The notes beneath the pieces are model-generated. The model was not told where the DNA came from. It did no database searches and saw nothing but the letters and a program-made list of their open reading frames with translations. Made by a program: the position numbers and the translations under genes. From Chryseobacterium kimseyorum (GTDB taxonomy: Bacteria; Bacteroidota; Bacteroidia; Flavobacteriales; Weeksellaceae), in NCBI RefSeq assembly GCF_025971945.1, contig NZ_JAPDHW010000003.1:292077-356076 (forward strand): 64,000 bases of DNA, given 5' to 3'. Shown here one piece after another: positions 1 through 8,434 of the stretch (positions are counted from its first letter, which is position 1; each line of letters starts with the position of its first letter).

Positions 1-380
1 ATCTTGTAGAAATAGAAGCAGGCGATACCTTCCTTTTTGATGAAGCGGCAATGGTCGGAAAATTTGAAAGAGAAAAACTTTCCGCACAGAATATTTTTGG
101 AATCTTAGATGATCCGATCCGATCCGAATTTTTTGATCTTTGGCTTGAGTTTGAAGAAGAGCAGACTCCGAATGCTATTTTTGCATGCGCCATCGATAGA
201 ATTATGCCTTTTATTCTGAATTCTCATACATCAGGAAAAAGCTGGACAGAAGCTGCGGTTACCGAAAAGCAGGTAAGAAATATGCTTGAAAATGCAATAA
301 GCAGGGCTTCTGATGAAATGGGAGAGGCCTTTCAGTTTCTAATGAATCTTAATCTGGAAAGCGAGAAAGTTTTGAGATAA
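1..380 (+). CDS. HD-domain hydrolase (YfbR/COG1896-like), 3' part
   Basis: The gene runs in from the left edge; the open frame begins at base 3 and ends with TAA at 378-380, so about 125 C-terminal residues are present. The start of the frame reads L-V-E-I-E-A-G-D-T-F, which resembles the segment following the HD metal motif in the HD_3/5'-deoxynucleotidase-like family (H-D-L-V-E-I-D-A-G-D-T). The HD dyad itself would lie just outside the window. Known members hydrolyse nucleotide monophosphates using divalent metal, in the cytoplasm. The internal ATG at 51 is not the true start because the homologous sequence extends upstream of it. The substrate cannot be told from this fragment. Confidence 0.75.
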   Translation, partial: LVEIEAGDTFLFDEAAMVGKFEREKLSAQNIFGILDDPIRSEFFDLWLEFEEEQTPNAIFACAIDRIMPFILNSHTSGKSWTEAAVTEKQVRNMLENAISRASDEMGEAFQFLMNLNLESEKVLR

Positions 381-437
381 ATTATTTTAAACCTGAATCT
401 TTGGTGTAGCGATTGTTGTATAGCTAAAAAAAAAATT

Positions 438-671
438 ATGCAGACTAAAGACTATAGCAGAGAAGATTTAGATTATCATCAAAGTGAAAATAACTACACG
501 CTTTCGATCCCGAAAAAGTTTCTTAGCGCAAAAGATGTCAAAGTGATGAAAAAAGATCCTGATGGAAGTTTTTCTGATGCCAATGTAGAAATACGGGATG
601 AGGAAAACAGTATTTTGATTATCACCACGGTTCCGATAGATATTCGTTTGGAGGTCTTAGATGAGGCCTGA
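438..671 (+). CDS. Small conserved hypothetical protein, paralogue of the one at 26910-27134
   Basis: This is a 77-residue acidic protein with no signal peptide, membrane segment or domain I recognise. It aligns over most of its length with the 74-residue product encoded at 26910-27134: both have an N-Y-x-L segment, a x-D-G-(S/T)-(F/Y) turn, an alternating hydrophobic strand ending in I-x-I-x-x-x-V/Q-P-I, and a C-terminal x-R-L-x-(V/I)-L-D. The shared pattern suggests a small beta-sheet fold. A strong hairpin (700-726) follows the stop. Function is unknown. Confidence 0.7.
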   Translation: MQTKDYSREDLDYHQSENNYTLSIPKKFLSAKDVKVMKKDPDGSFSDANVEIRDEENSILIITTVPIDIRLEVLDEA

Positions 672-699
672 AAATCGAGAAATCACAGTTTGAAAATAG

Positions 700-726
700 T
701 TTCGGCGGGCCAAAGGCCCGCCGAAA
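700..726. terminator. 12-bp GC-rich hairpin between converging genes
   Basis: TTTCGGCGGGCC, an AAA loop, and the exact complement form a perfect 12-bp stem. It lies between the stops of the convergent genes at 438-671 and 739-1122. There is no long T-run on either side, so it may end transcription in both directions or only protect 3' ends. Confidence 0.6.
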
Positions 727-738
727 CTCGTCTAAAAT

Positions 739-1122
739 TTATAGAATTTGAATTGGTTTCTTAAATTCATCAATTGCTACAAAAGTGAAATCACCTACAA
801 TGGCTTTTTCTCTTTCATAAGAATACATTTGTTCGGTATAGATTTCTACATTCACTTTCATACTTGTTTTCCCGACATATGCCACTCTTCCGATAAGTTC
901 TACAATAGTTCCGGCAGGAATAGGTTTTTTAAAATCAATTTTATCGCTGCTTACGGTTACTACACGCTTTCTTGCAAATCTCGTGGCAGTAATAAAGGCG
1001 ACTTCATCCATCAGCTGCATGGCAGTTCCTCCGAAAAGTGTGTCGTAATGATTGGTCGTGTTGGGGAAAACCGCTTTGAAAATTCGGGTTTCGGAAGTTT
1101 CAATTCTCTCTTCTGTAGTCAT
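739..1122 (-). CDS. Acyl-CoA thioesterase, hotdog fold
   Basis: This 127-residue protein has the signature of single-hotdog acyl-CoA thioesterases (YciA/BFIT type): F-P-x-x-T-N-H-Y-x-T-L-F-G-G near residue 20-32, the helix M-Q-L-M-D-E-V-A, then V-T-V-S-S-D-K-I-D-F-K-K-P-I, and a late F-T-F-V-A-I-D. The Asn/His loop and the helix Asp are the usual active-site positions. Members hydrolyse acyl-CoA to free acid and CoA in the cytoplasm. The length fits a single-hotdog enzyme acting as an oligomer. It is the first substantial gene downstream of the cobalamin riboswitch at 1242-1446, about 125 nt away, although B12 control of a thioesterase would be unexpected. Confidence 0.85.
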   Translation of the reverse strand: MTTEERIETSETRIFKAVFPNTTNHYDTLFGGTAMQLMDEVAFITATRFARKRVVTVSSDKIDFKKPIPAGTIVELIGRVAYVGKTSMKVNVEIYTEQMYSYEREKAIVGDFTFVAIDEFKKPIQIL

Positions 1123-1131
1123 ATTTCATTA

Positions 1132-1215
1132 TTAAATTAAGGCGAAAATGAAATATATTGAAACAAATAGAAAGATCAGGAACAAGAAAATTCCTGAAAA
1201 CCATAAGATCAACAA
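1132..1215 (-). CDS. Possible 27-residue membrane peptide after the riboswitch
   Basis: Between the riboswitch and the thioesterase, one minus-strand frame from a TTG at 1215 to TAA at 1132 encodes an almost wholly hydrophobic peptide (for example I-F-L-F-L-I-F-L-F-V-S-I-Y-F-I-F-A). It could be a small membrane protein, the residue of a lost transporter gene, or chance in AT-rich DNA. There is no ATG and no homologue I recognise. Confidence 0.2.
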   Translation of the reverse strand: MLILWFSGIFLFLIFLFVSIYFIFALI

Positions 1216-1241
1216 ACTTCAGATCGCGAAAGTTTATGTCT

Positions 1242-1446
1242 AAAGAAAATGGCAGGTCTCCTGACTTGTAACATCCTTATTTCCTTCCCATACTTAGGTA
1301 CAGTGGATTTTTAATAAAGACCGAAGTTACTTTACAGTTGCGCGACAGTTCGTGATTTTCACACGATTCCCTTTTCATCTGCGTTTAGGCAGAACCAGTT
1401 TCCTGAAAATGATAAGCATAAGGTTAACCATAGCTCATTTCTTTTC
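1242..1446 (-). promoter_or_regulatory. Cobalamin riboswitch
   Basis: Read on the minus strand, this leader contains the B12-box core: GGGAATCGTGTGAAAATCAC, then GAACTGTCGCGCAACTGTAA, and the 3' block AAGTCAGGAGACCTGCC. A closing stem is visible, with AAAGAAATG near 1445 pairing with CATTTTCTTT ending at 1242. Upstream, TATTTTTG at 1459-1452 fits a -7 element, so transcription would start near 1446. Known cobalamin riboswitches bind adenosyl- or other cobalamins and turn off B12 uptake or synthesis genes. Here no btuB-like or cobalamin gene follows; the next clear gene is the thioesterase at 739-1122. Confidence 0.88.
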
Positions 1447-1475
1447 AGATGCAAAAATAATGATAAATAGATAAA

Positions 1476-2273
1476 TTATTCAGGATTTTTAAAAATAATC
1501 TGACTGATTACTTTTCCTTCCTTAATCGTCCAAAGTGTGGTGTATCTATTGGCTCCGGAACCATTGATCATGTAAAGAAAAATATGATCTTCATCGATAG
1601 ACGTCACTCCGATGTTTTCAAAATCCATTGTCGGCTGGAACATATTTTTAATCGCTTCCCTCACAAACACAGAACCTCTTCCAGGTTGCTGTACTCTGAT
1701 CGATTTGATTTCCGTCATTCCTTCAGGCAGTTCCTTATCGATTCCCCAAGGTTTTATTTTATCAACGGTCTTGATAGTTCCATCTGCATCTTTTTCCTGT
1801 TTTCTGAAGCTTGCGTTGGAAGGATAAATGTCAATGACTACTTTACTTCTTTGTGCTGTCGGGATTTTAGGATTGCTGTTATCGGTGAAAATTAAAGATT
1901 TTCCATTTTTGGATTTTGATGGAGTAAACTGTGGGAGTTGATCAATAAAAGCAATACGGTCTTTATTCACCATACCTTCTTTGGTGAGACTGTCATATCT
2001 TACAAATGGTTTTTCGATTTCAGCTTTTTCGGGATATTTGATCCAGATCCAGTCAGTTTCGCCGGGAGCGGGTTTTACGTAAACGAAAACATCCCCTTTT
2101 TTCATCCGGATTTTGTCTACGATTTTTCGGTAATCTTCCTTGTGTACACGTACCATTGCATAACCTTCAGTCGCTTTTACCACTCCGAAAGGAACCTTAT
2201 TCTGTGCAGAAAGTAACGAAAGAGAAAAAATACTGAATACCGAGAGAGAAATCGCTTTATTGATGAAAGTCAT
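1476..2273 (-). CDS. Exported hypothetical protein
   Basis: The 265-residue product begins with a typical signal peptide (residues 1-23, hydrophobic stretch ending S-A-Q), so it is exported to the periplasm or outer surface. The rest is soluble, with an early segment that could be an SH3-like barrel (V-F-V-Y-V-K-P near residue 63) and a basic, proline-containing middle. I do not recognise a family. It lies 31 nt after the frameshifted ABC ATPase on the same strand. A TATCTTTG element at 2300-2293 suggests its own promoter, although the -33 element is not clear. Confidence 0.75.
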   Translation of the reverse strand: MTFINKAISLSVFSIFSLSLLSAQNKVPFGVVKATEGYAMVRVHKEDYRKIVDKIRMKKGDVFVYVKPAPGETDWIWIKYPEKAEIEKPFVRYDSLTKEGMVNKDRIAFIDQLPQFTPSKSKNGKSLIFTDNSNPKIPTAQRSKVVIDIYPSNASFRKQEKDADGTIKTVDKIKPWGIDKELPEGMTEIKSIRVQQPGRGSVFVREAIKNMFQPTMDFENIGVTSIDEDHIFLYMINGSGANRYTTLWTIKEGKVISQIIFKNPE

Positions 2274-2304
2274 TTGAAAGATATTTATAGTTCAAAGATA
2301 TAAA

Positions 2305-2966
2305 TTAAATATTTTTCGGAAGATAATTAAACCTCTGCAATTCTGTTAAATCTTTAACAGGTTTCAAATAAGTATCAGACAATAAATAAATTTCGTCAGA
2401 AACTTCCAGAACATCCTGATAAAGATGGTCAGAAATGATAAACCCTTTGATCTTTGACTGTTCTTTAATTATATCTTTTAAAGCAGATACCATTTTGGGT
2501 GAAAGGCTGTGAAATGGCTCATCAAGTAACACAAATTCCGCAGATGAATAAATAATGAGTAAAGTTTCTAAAATTCTTACTTCGCCGCCAGACAATTTGT
2601 TTGGCGTTGTATGAATTAAGGGTTTTATTAAATTTGAATCTTTCAGTTTCTGATCATTCTCATTCTGGCAGAATAATTTAATTAAATTTTCAACATTTAC
2701 ATTTTCGGTAAAAATGATTGCTGTGGCAGATAGGCAATTCTGTTTCGACGATCAAACTGGTTTTTAAGAATACGATCATTTATTTTGACGTATTGAGTGT
2801 CGCCTTTCAGACTTCCAAAAATAATCTGAAACAGGGTGGATTTTCCGCATCCGTTTCTTCCGAGAACTCCCAAGATTTTACCGGTATTGCAACTTAGATA
2901 AATATCCTGCAGAATTTTCTTTTCACCAAATGATTTTGTGATGCTGTCGATATGAAGTGTATTCAT
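2305..2966 (-). pseudogene. ABC transporter ATP-binding protein, interrupted by a -1 frameshift
   Basis: The frame from ATG at 2966 encodes Walker A (G-R-N-G-C-G-K-S-T) and the Q-loop (L-P-Q-Q), then stops right after an A4 run (T2702-T2705 on the plus strand). Adding one A there joins it without a stop to the second half, which has the signature L-S-G-G-E, Walker B (F-V-L-L-D-E-P) and the H-loop (I-S-D-H). The restored protein is about 220 residues, the normal size for a stand-alone ABC ATPase. Its start codon overlaps the stop of the membrane protein upstream (ATGA), implying coupled translation. Either the gene is broken or the base was lost in sequencing. The transported substrate is unknown. 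Confidence 0.85.
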
Positions 2967-3241
2967 AGAAATCGTGTAATCATTTTGATTATGAAGCTTA
3001 AGCAAAAAGTAAGAATCCACAGAGATAACCGTGAGTAACCGAAATTGCTGTAGAAAAAATATTCACTTTTAAACCGTAATTCATAGATAAAATAATGAAA
3101 GCAGGGAAGGAGCAGAGCAAAGCACAATCCGAAATTATCAAAACTGAATCCTAATTGAAAATCAAGTAGTATTGAAAACAAAACTGTAGGAATCAGCAGT
3201 TTTCGGTAAAAGATCCATAAGATTTTAAAATCACTGAGCAT
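2963..3241 (-). CDS. Small membrane protein paired with the ABC ATPase
   Basis: This 92-residue protein has three likely hydrophobic segments (roughly residues 8-25, 34-52 and 70-90). It is too short for a usual ABC permease. Its TGA overlaps the ATG of the ABC ATPase by one base pair pattern (ATGA), which argues for co-expression and a physical partnership. It may be a partner subunit or a membrane anchor. No family is recognised. Confidence 0.65.
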   Translation of the reverse strand: MLSDFKILWIFYRKLLIPTVLFSILLDFQLGFSFDNFGLCFALLLPCFHYFIYELRFKSEYFFYSNFGYSRLSLWILTFCLSFIIKMITRFL

Positions 3242-3361
3242 TTTTCAAAATTAAGAATATTATTGATCACCAAAGAATGAACGATATTGAAATGTAAGCC
3301 ACAGCAGAAATACGGAAAGATTGCATAAAAATGATTAAATTCAAAAAAATATTGGTTAGCC

Positions 3362-4258
3362 ATGATTAAGAAACCCTATTTCTTTTTAGTAAGTATTCTT
3401 TTTTTTATTTCATGCAGGAAGGAGACTGAGCAAAGTTTACCGAAGCGAAAGCCGGTGGATAAAACTCTCATCCAAAAAATATCTCTGCCGCCTGTTTATT
3501 TAGATTCGCTTAAAACGGAGAGTGAAATTCTACTGCATATTCAAAACCGTACAACAGAAATCTCTGAGCTTCTGAAAAATTCATCAGCAGAAAATGCTGA
3601 TGAGATCTATGAGAATCTTAAAAAAGAAAACGATTCAGCGCTTGTTCTCCTGAGTAAAAAACAAACGAGTCTGCTGGATAGATATTATGAATTCAATGTG
3701 TACGATAATGAAACACAAATATCAACACAAAAGTTTCCTGATGACGTGAAGAAGACCATTGAATATTATGAGAAAACCGGAATTGAGTTTTGGGAAGTTG
3801 GTGAAGGGATGACAGAGTTGAGAATGTTTCCAGACTATTATATGAAATTATTTAAAGGAAAGCTTACAAAGGATTATGACCGCTATCTTGAAATCATTAC
3901 TGAAGAAGATCAGGTACTTTTCGCAGCCGATGCAGGAATTATTATTCCATGGCGAGATGTTGCGAAAAGAATTGAAGTCCGTGAAGAATTCCTCTCTGTT
4001 TTCCCCGTTTCTAATTTAAAGAAAAGAATAGAAAACGAGCTGAAAGAATACCGTTACGCTTACCTTGTTGGTTACGACAATACACAGACCAATGAACAGG
4101 GCAAGTTTTTCCCTGAAAATCTGAAAGAATTCAAAAGGTTCATCAAAGAAAATCCCGAAAGCGAAACTTCAAAAATCATTGTAGAAATGCTGGCGTACGA
4201 AGGAAATAATGATGAGCTCTGGAATTTTGTGAAAAAGAAAACAGGATTTGAATGGTAA
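3362..4258 (+). CDS. Lipoprotein of unknown function
   Basis: The 298-residue product starts with a lysine-rich hydrophobic signal ending in F-I-S-C-R-K (Cys about residue 18), a lipobox for signal peptidase II, so it is probably anchored in the outer or inner membrane facing the periplasm. The mature part is highly charged, mostly helical, and shows no catalytic motif I recognise. It is transcribed divergently from the small membrane protein/ABC pair, with about 120 nt between. Confidence 0.75.
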   Translation: MIKKPYFFLVSILFFISCRKETEQSLPKRKPVDKTLIQKISLPPVYLDSLKTESEILLHIQNRTTEISELLKNSSAENADEIYENLKKENDSALVLLSKKQTSLLDRYYEFNVYDNETQISTQKFPDDVKKTIEYYEKTGIEFWEVGEGMTELRMFPDYYMKLFKGKLTKDYDRYLEIITEEDQVLFAADAGIIIPWRDVAKRIEVREEFLSVFPVSNLKKRIENELKEYRYAYLVGYDNTQTNEQGKFFPENLKEFKRFIKENPESETSKIIVEMLAYEGNNDELWNFVKKKTGFEW

Positions 4259-4442
4259 ATACATGAGCTGAATTTAGGAGAAATTTTCAGATTTTATAAT
4301 CTTTATTTATTTTATGTAAGAAAAAATCCTAAGTGACAGAGCTTCATCAATCATAAAGAAAAAATTTAAGTTTGACCCTCTTCGGGAGATTAGCATCAAA
4401 TTTGTAGGCGAAAAGGTTATCTAATTTATATGAACGATAAAA

Positions 4443-5126
4443 ATGAACGACAGAAATAATAATATTATAAGTAATTTCTCAACGTATTTCACCGACAGAA
4501 AGAAGACAATGTTTTTCTGTTTCACGATCTTTTTTGTTATCGTTTTTTTAATGCTGTGCTTTTATGTTGTTGATTCTTCTCCCAAAACGTGGGATCTGCT
4601 GGTATCACAGGAACTGCAGGAAGATCAGAGCGAAATTTTGGATCTTTTAATGAAAAGTTTCAGTTGGCTTGGAACAGTGTATGTGGCGGCAGGTATGGTG
4701 ACAACTTTCGCACTGGTTTTTTTTATTTTTAAATATTTCAAAGAAGGATTTTACATATTATCTTCTATGCTGTCCGGTGGAGTCAGTTATGTTTTAAAAA
4801 TGCTGATCGACCGCCCTCGGCCTACCACAGATTTTGTGAGAATTGTGCAGGAAACGCATTACCAAAGTTTTCCGAGTGGACATGTTCTGTTCTACACCGC
4901 ATTTTTCGGTTCACTGATCGTTATCGCTCTGTATTCAAATATTCTGAAACTATCATGGAAAGCTGTTATCAGTTTGGTATGTCTGGGAATGATTGTTTTA
5001 GGCGCCGTTTCCCGAATTTATTTAGGAGCACACTGGTTTACAGATGTTCTCGGAGGTTTTATTGTAGGAGTTCTTTTTGTGATGATCACAGGAAGTATTT
5101 ACATCAGAAGTAAAAATAATATATAA
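4443..5126 (+). CDS. PAP2-family membrane phosphatase
   Basis: This 227-residue protein carries the three PAP2 motifs in order: K-M-L-I-D-R-P-R-P (about residue 119-127), F-P-S-G-H (about 142-146) and S-R-I-Y-L-G-A-H-W-F-T-D (about 188-199). Several hydrophobic segments surround them, with an N-terminal transmembrane helix at about 20-40. Members dephosphorylate lipid phosphates such as undecaprenyl pyrophosphate or phosphatidate at the membrane, using the motif-2 and motif-3 histidines. Which lipid is used here cannot be read from sequence. It is followed by a hairpin terminator. Confidence 0.88.
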   Translation: MNDRNNNIISNFSTYFTDRKKTMFFCFTIFFVIVFLMLCFYVVDSSPKTWDLLVSQELQEDQSEILDLLMKSFSWLGTVYVAAGMVTTFALVFFIFKYFKEGFYILSSMLSGGVSYVLKMLIDRPRPTTDFVRIVQETHYQSFPSGHVLFYTAFFGSLIVIALYSNILKLSWKAVISLVCLGMIVLGAVSRIYLGAHWFTDVLGGFIVGVLFVMITGSIYIRSKNNI

Positions 5127-5131
5127 AAAAT

Positions 5132-5155
5132 CGCCGTCAAAAATCTTTGACAGCG
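5132..5155. terminator. Bidirectional hairpin between converging genes
   Basis: CGCCGTCAAA and TTTGACAGCG form a 10-bp stem with one mismatch, placed between the stops of the PAP2 gene and the KAS III-like gene, with A/T-rich flanks. Confidence 0.6.
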
Positions 5156-5183
5156 ACCGTATTTTATAAAAGTTATGTTCTAA

Positions 5184-6251
5184 TTAAACTCGGTACGTAA
5201 AAGCATTGATATTCATTCCGGCACCGACCGACGCAAAAAGTATGATGTCGCCTTTCGAAAAAGAATGTTCATCCATTTCACCTTTCATGATTAAGTCATA
5301 CAATGTAGGAATCGTTGCTACACTGCTGTTCCCAAATTTATGAATAGACATGGGCATAATGTCTGCCGGCGCAGCCATATCATATAAACTGTAGAACCTA
5401 TCAATGATCGCTTCGTCCATTTTTTCGTTAGCCTGATGAATTAAGATTTTTTTCAGATCTTTGATATCAATTCCGGCGTTTTCAAGACAGGATTTCATGG
5501 CCAAAGGAACTTTGGTTAAAGCGAATTCATAGATTTTTCTACCTTTCATTTTGATATAACGGATATCCGATTCATCATCCTGATTGTACGAATTTCCGAA
5601 AAATAAAAAGTTAGCTTCGTCATATGAGTAGGTGGCGCTTTCATGAGAAAGAATACCATGGTCTTCATCTGTTGCTTCCACGATTACCGCTCCAGCACCA
5701 TCTGCGTAGATCATAGAATCGCGGTCGTAAGGATCTGTAACTCTCGATAAAGTTTCAGCTCCGATCACAAGACATCGTTTTGCAATTCCTGCTTTTACGA
5801 ATGAACTTGCATGAATCATCGCTTCGTTCCAGCCCGGACATCCAAACAGAAGATCGTAAGCCACACAGCGTGGATTTTTAATGCGCAGTTTGTTTTTTAC
5901 ACGAGTCGCAATACTGGGAACAGTATCAGACTGAATTTTTCCTTTTTCAATATCCCCGTAATTATGTGCGACAATAATATAATCAATGGATTCACGATCA
6001 ATATTTGCATCTTCAATGGCTTTTTCAGCTGCGAAGTAAGCTAAGTCAGATGTTACATGATGAGAATCTGCATATCTGCGCTCTTCAATTCCAGTAATAT
6101 CCTTAAATTTCCCAATGATGGACTCCGGGAATTTAATTGCTAAACCATCTTCGCTTAAAAATACATGATCTTTAAAATCGGCATTTCTCATCACATTTTC
6201 AGGGGTATAGCTGCCGGAACCTTTAATTATTATATTCATCATAAATGTCAT
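5184..6251 (-). CDS. Beta-ketoacyl-ACP synthase III family protein
   Basis: At 355 residues this is a thiolase-fold KAS III-like enzyme. The catalytic Cys is in L-F-G-C-P-G-W (Cys138 counting from 6251), the His in I-H-Q-A-N-E-K, and the Asn in K-F-G-N-S-S-V-A-T. This triad is that of enzymes condensing an acyl-CoA with malonyl-ACP. The sequence is more divergent than housekeeping FabH (for example an insertion with Y-A-D-G-A-G-A-V and a longer N-terminus), so a role in special lipids or secondary metabolites is possible. Three Met codons lie at 6251, 6242 and 6239; the M-N-I-I-I-K-G-S-G start at 6239 best fits the family. It stands alone, with no fatty-acid genes nearby. Confidence 0.88.
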   Translation of the reverse strand: MTFMMNIIIKGSGSYTPENVMRNADFKDHVFLSEDGLAIKFPESIIGKFKDITGIEERRYADSHHVTSDLAYFAAEKAIEDANIDRESIDYIIVAHNYGDIEKGKIQSDTVPSIATRVKNKLRIKNPRCVAYDLLFGCPGWNEAMIHASSFVKAGIAKRCLVIGAETLSRVTDPYDRDSMIYADGAGAVIVEATDEDHGILSHESATYSYDEANFLFFGNSYNQDDESDIRYIKMKGRKIYEFALTKVPLAMKSCLENAGIDIKDLKKILIHQANEKMDEAIIDRFYSLYDMAAPADIMPMSIHKFGNSSVATIPTLYDLIMKGEMDEHSFSKGDIILFASVGAGMNINAFTYRV

Positions 6252-6429
6252 TAATACATACCCACTGAAAGTATTTTTTTTACGGAGTAATATTCAAAAT
6301 TATGATAATTCCCTGTCTTATTCCCAATTTCCGCCGAATATTATAAAATAATTTTAAATCCGGAGCATAGTAATTTTAAAACGTATTGATTATCAATGTG
6401 TTGATAATTTGTATTCAAGAGGCTTTAAA

Positions 6430-6891
6430 TTAAGAATTCTTTTTGTATTCTTCGATCTTTTTAAATTTTGTGTACGATTCTCTTAACTGTCTCAGATGTT
6501 CTGAAACAACTTTCGTACTTTCCGGGTCGAGCTCTCCATTTGTGAGAACTTCCTGATAGGCATTAATCGCATTTTGTTCGCCATACACTACATTTTCTAA
6601 CGTAGAGTTTTCTTTGTTCCCGATCGGAAATGAATTTTTCAAATCAATCCACGCTCTGTGAATCGCTCCTGCCGTAGATGCAGAATCATCGGCTTTGCCA
6701 CCTCTGTCCTGAATCAGATTGATCAGCTCGTTTTTCATGATTTTTGAGTCAGAAATCATATGATCATATTCTCCTTTCAAGTGCGAGTAAGATTCCCACA
6801 CCTTGCCTTCCACGTTCTCAAACCCTGCAATTCTGTCGTTGGTGATGTGCAGAAGATCATTCAGTACTACTGCAATTCTTTCGTTATTCAT
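6430..6891 (-). CDS. DUF2383 (PA2169-family) four-helix-bundle protein
   Basis: This 153-residue soluble helical protein has the DUF2383 pattern: L-N-D-L-L-x-I-T-N-D-R-I-x-G-F near the N-terminus, a middle L-I-x-x-R-G-G, and A-G-A-I-H-R-A-W-I-D-L-K. Its paralogue lies at 27419-27871. The family is ferritin-like in fold but of unknown function. The gene is divergent from the photolyase. A -24/-12-like element lies upstream. Confidence 0.85.
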   Translation of the reverse strand: MNNERIAVVLNDLLHITNDRIAGFENVEGKVWESYSHLKGEYDHMISDSKIMKNELINLIQDRGGKADDSASTAGAIHRAWIDLKNSFPIGNKENSTLENVVYGEQNAINAYQEVLTNGELDPESTKVVSEHLRQLRESYTKFKKIEEYKKNS

Positions 6892-6922
6892 AATTTAATT
6901 TTTTTGGTGTAATTGGATGGTT

Positions 6923-6936
6923 ACAAGAAGCATGCC
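6923..6936 (-). promoter_or_regulatory. Sigma54-like -24/-12 element (weak)
   Basis: On the minus strand the sequence GGCAT-GCTTC-TTGT stands about 32 nt before the DUF2383 start. It has the spacing of sigma54 promoters (GGCAC-N5-TTGC), but -12 is GT rather than GC. The paralogue at 27419 has a near-perfect version. Confidence 0.35.
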
Positions 6937-7035
6937 TTGAATGTTCCATTCTTTTAACTTAGTAAAAGCTTTAAAAGATGATTCATGGTTTAAGATTTGT
7001 ACTCTTGTGTCTGCTTTTTATTTTCAAATTATTAC

Positions 7036-8322
7036 ATGAGTACAATTAATATTTTTTGGTTCCGGAGAGATCTCAGACTTGAGGACAATACAGCACTCTT
7101 TCATGCTTTAAAATCTGACTTAAAAGTTTTGCCAATATTTATTTTTGATAAAGAAATTTTAGATCAGCTTTCTGACAAATCAGATAAAAGAGTCGACTAT
7201 ATTCATCAGGCACTTACTTCGATCAACGATGAACTGAAAAAACACAAAACAACAGTCAGAACATTTTACGGAAAGCCGCTCGAGATTTTTGAAAAACTAA
7301 TAAAAGATTTTGAGGTTGATACGGTTTTCTGTAACCGGGATTATGAGCCACAGGCCATTAAAAGAGATGAAGCTATAAAAAAATTCCTCAGTAAAAATGA
7401 CATTAGATTTGAAGATTATAAAGATCAGGTGATTTTTGAAACAAACGATGTACTGAAAGAAGACAATTCACCTTACACCGTTTATACACCTTATTCAAAA
7501 AAATGGAAGCTGAACTTTAATCAGATTAAAATTGAAAAATTTGATGGAGAATTTTCAAATTTTGTTCATGTAAAAAACGAGGACATCAAAAGTCTGAAGG
7601 AAATTGGTTTCGAAAAAACAGATTTTGAATTTAAAAAGCCGGTCTTAGAAAAGAAAATTATTGATTCTTACGATAAGAACAGAGATTTTCCAGCCTTGGA
7701 TCACACAACACGTTTGGGAATTGCGCTTCGCTTTGGGACAATCTCCGTCAGAGAATGTGTGAAATTTGCTGTCAGTCATAATGAGGTTTGGCTGAATGAG
7801 TTGATATGGCGGGAATTTTTTATGCAGATCCTGTATCATTTTCCTTACGTCGTTAAAGGTTGTTTCAAGAAAAAATATGAAAATATTAAATGGCGAAATG
7901 ACGAGAAAGAATTTAAACTTTGGTGTTCAGGAGAAACGGGTTATCCGATCGTGGATGCAGGAATGCGACAGCTTAATGAAACCGGATTTATGCACAACAG
8001 AGTGAGAATGATTACAGCAAGTTTTCTTACCAAACATCTATTAGTCGACTGGCGATGGGGAGAAGCATATTTTGCCGAAAAACTTTTAGATTACGAACTC
8101 TCATCCAACAATGGAAACTGGCAGTGGGCAGCAGGATGTGGCTGTGATGCAGCTCCCTACTTCAGGGTTTTCAGTCCGGATGCACAAACCGAAAAATTTG
8201 ATAAGGATTCTAAATACATTAAGCAGTGGCTTCCGAAAGACTACGATATACAGCCGATTGTAGAACATAAATCGGCAAGGGAGCGGGCTTTGGCAACGTA
8301 TAAAAAAGGATTGGAAGACTGA
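7036..8322 (+). CDS. Deoxyribodipyrimidine photolyase/cryptochrome, class I
   Basis: A 428-residue photolyase starting at the ATG giving M-S-T-I-N-I-F-W-F-R-R-D-L-R-L-E-D-N; the longer frame from 6997 adds 13 residues that do not fit the family. The N-terminal alpha/beta antenna domain is followed by the FAD domain with E-L-I-W-R-E-F, G-Y-P-I-V-D-A-G-M-R-Q-L, H-N-R-V-R-M, the Trp-containing D-W-R-W-G-E, and N-N-G-N-W-Q-W-A-A-G. Known members use blue light and FADH- to split cyclobutane pyrimidine dimers. All the landmarks of a repair-competent class I enzyme seem present. Confidence 0.92.
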   Translation: MSTINIFWFRRDLRLEDNTALFHALKSDLKVLPIFIFDKEILDQLSDKSDKRVDYIHQALTSINDELKKHKTTVRTFYGKPLEIFEKLIKDFEVDTVFCNRDYEPQAIKRDEAIKKFLSKNDIRFEDYKDQVIFETNDVLKEDNSPYTVYTPYSKKWKLNFNQIKIEKFDGEFSNFVHVKNEDIKSLKEIGFEKTDFEFKKPVLEKKIIDSYDKNRDFPALDHTTRLGIALRFGTISVRECVKFAVSHNEVWLNELIWREFFMQILYHFPYVVKGCFKKKYENIKWRNDEKEFKLWCSGETGYPIVDAGMRQLNETGFMHNRVRMITASFLTKHLLVDWRWGEAYFAEKLLDYELSSNNGNWQWAAGCGCDAAPYFRVFSPDAQTEKFDKDSKYIKQWLPKDYDIQPIVEHKSARERALATYKKGLED

Positions 8323-8387
8323 TCATTAAAGAACAAAAAAGATTAATTCATTATAATTAAAAATTATATTTCATAATTCAGATACTC

Positions 8388-8417
8388 TTAAAATATCAAC
8401 TTATTCTACTATATTTG
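8388..8417 (+). promoter_or_regulatory. Promoter of the PAS histidine kinase
   Basis: TTA at 8388-8390 and TATATTTG at 8410-8417 are 19 nt apart, matching the Bacteroidota primary-sigma pattern except for A in place of G in the -33 box. Transcription would begin near 8424, so the GTG at 8417 cannot be the start codon and ATG 8435 is preferred. Confidence 0.6.
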
Positions 8418-8434
8418 TGGATATTTCCCGTTTA

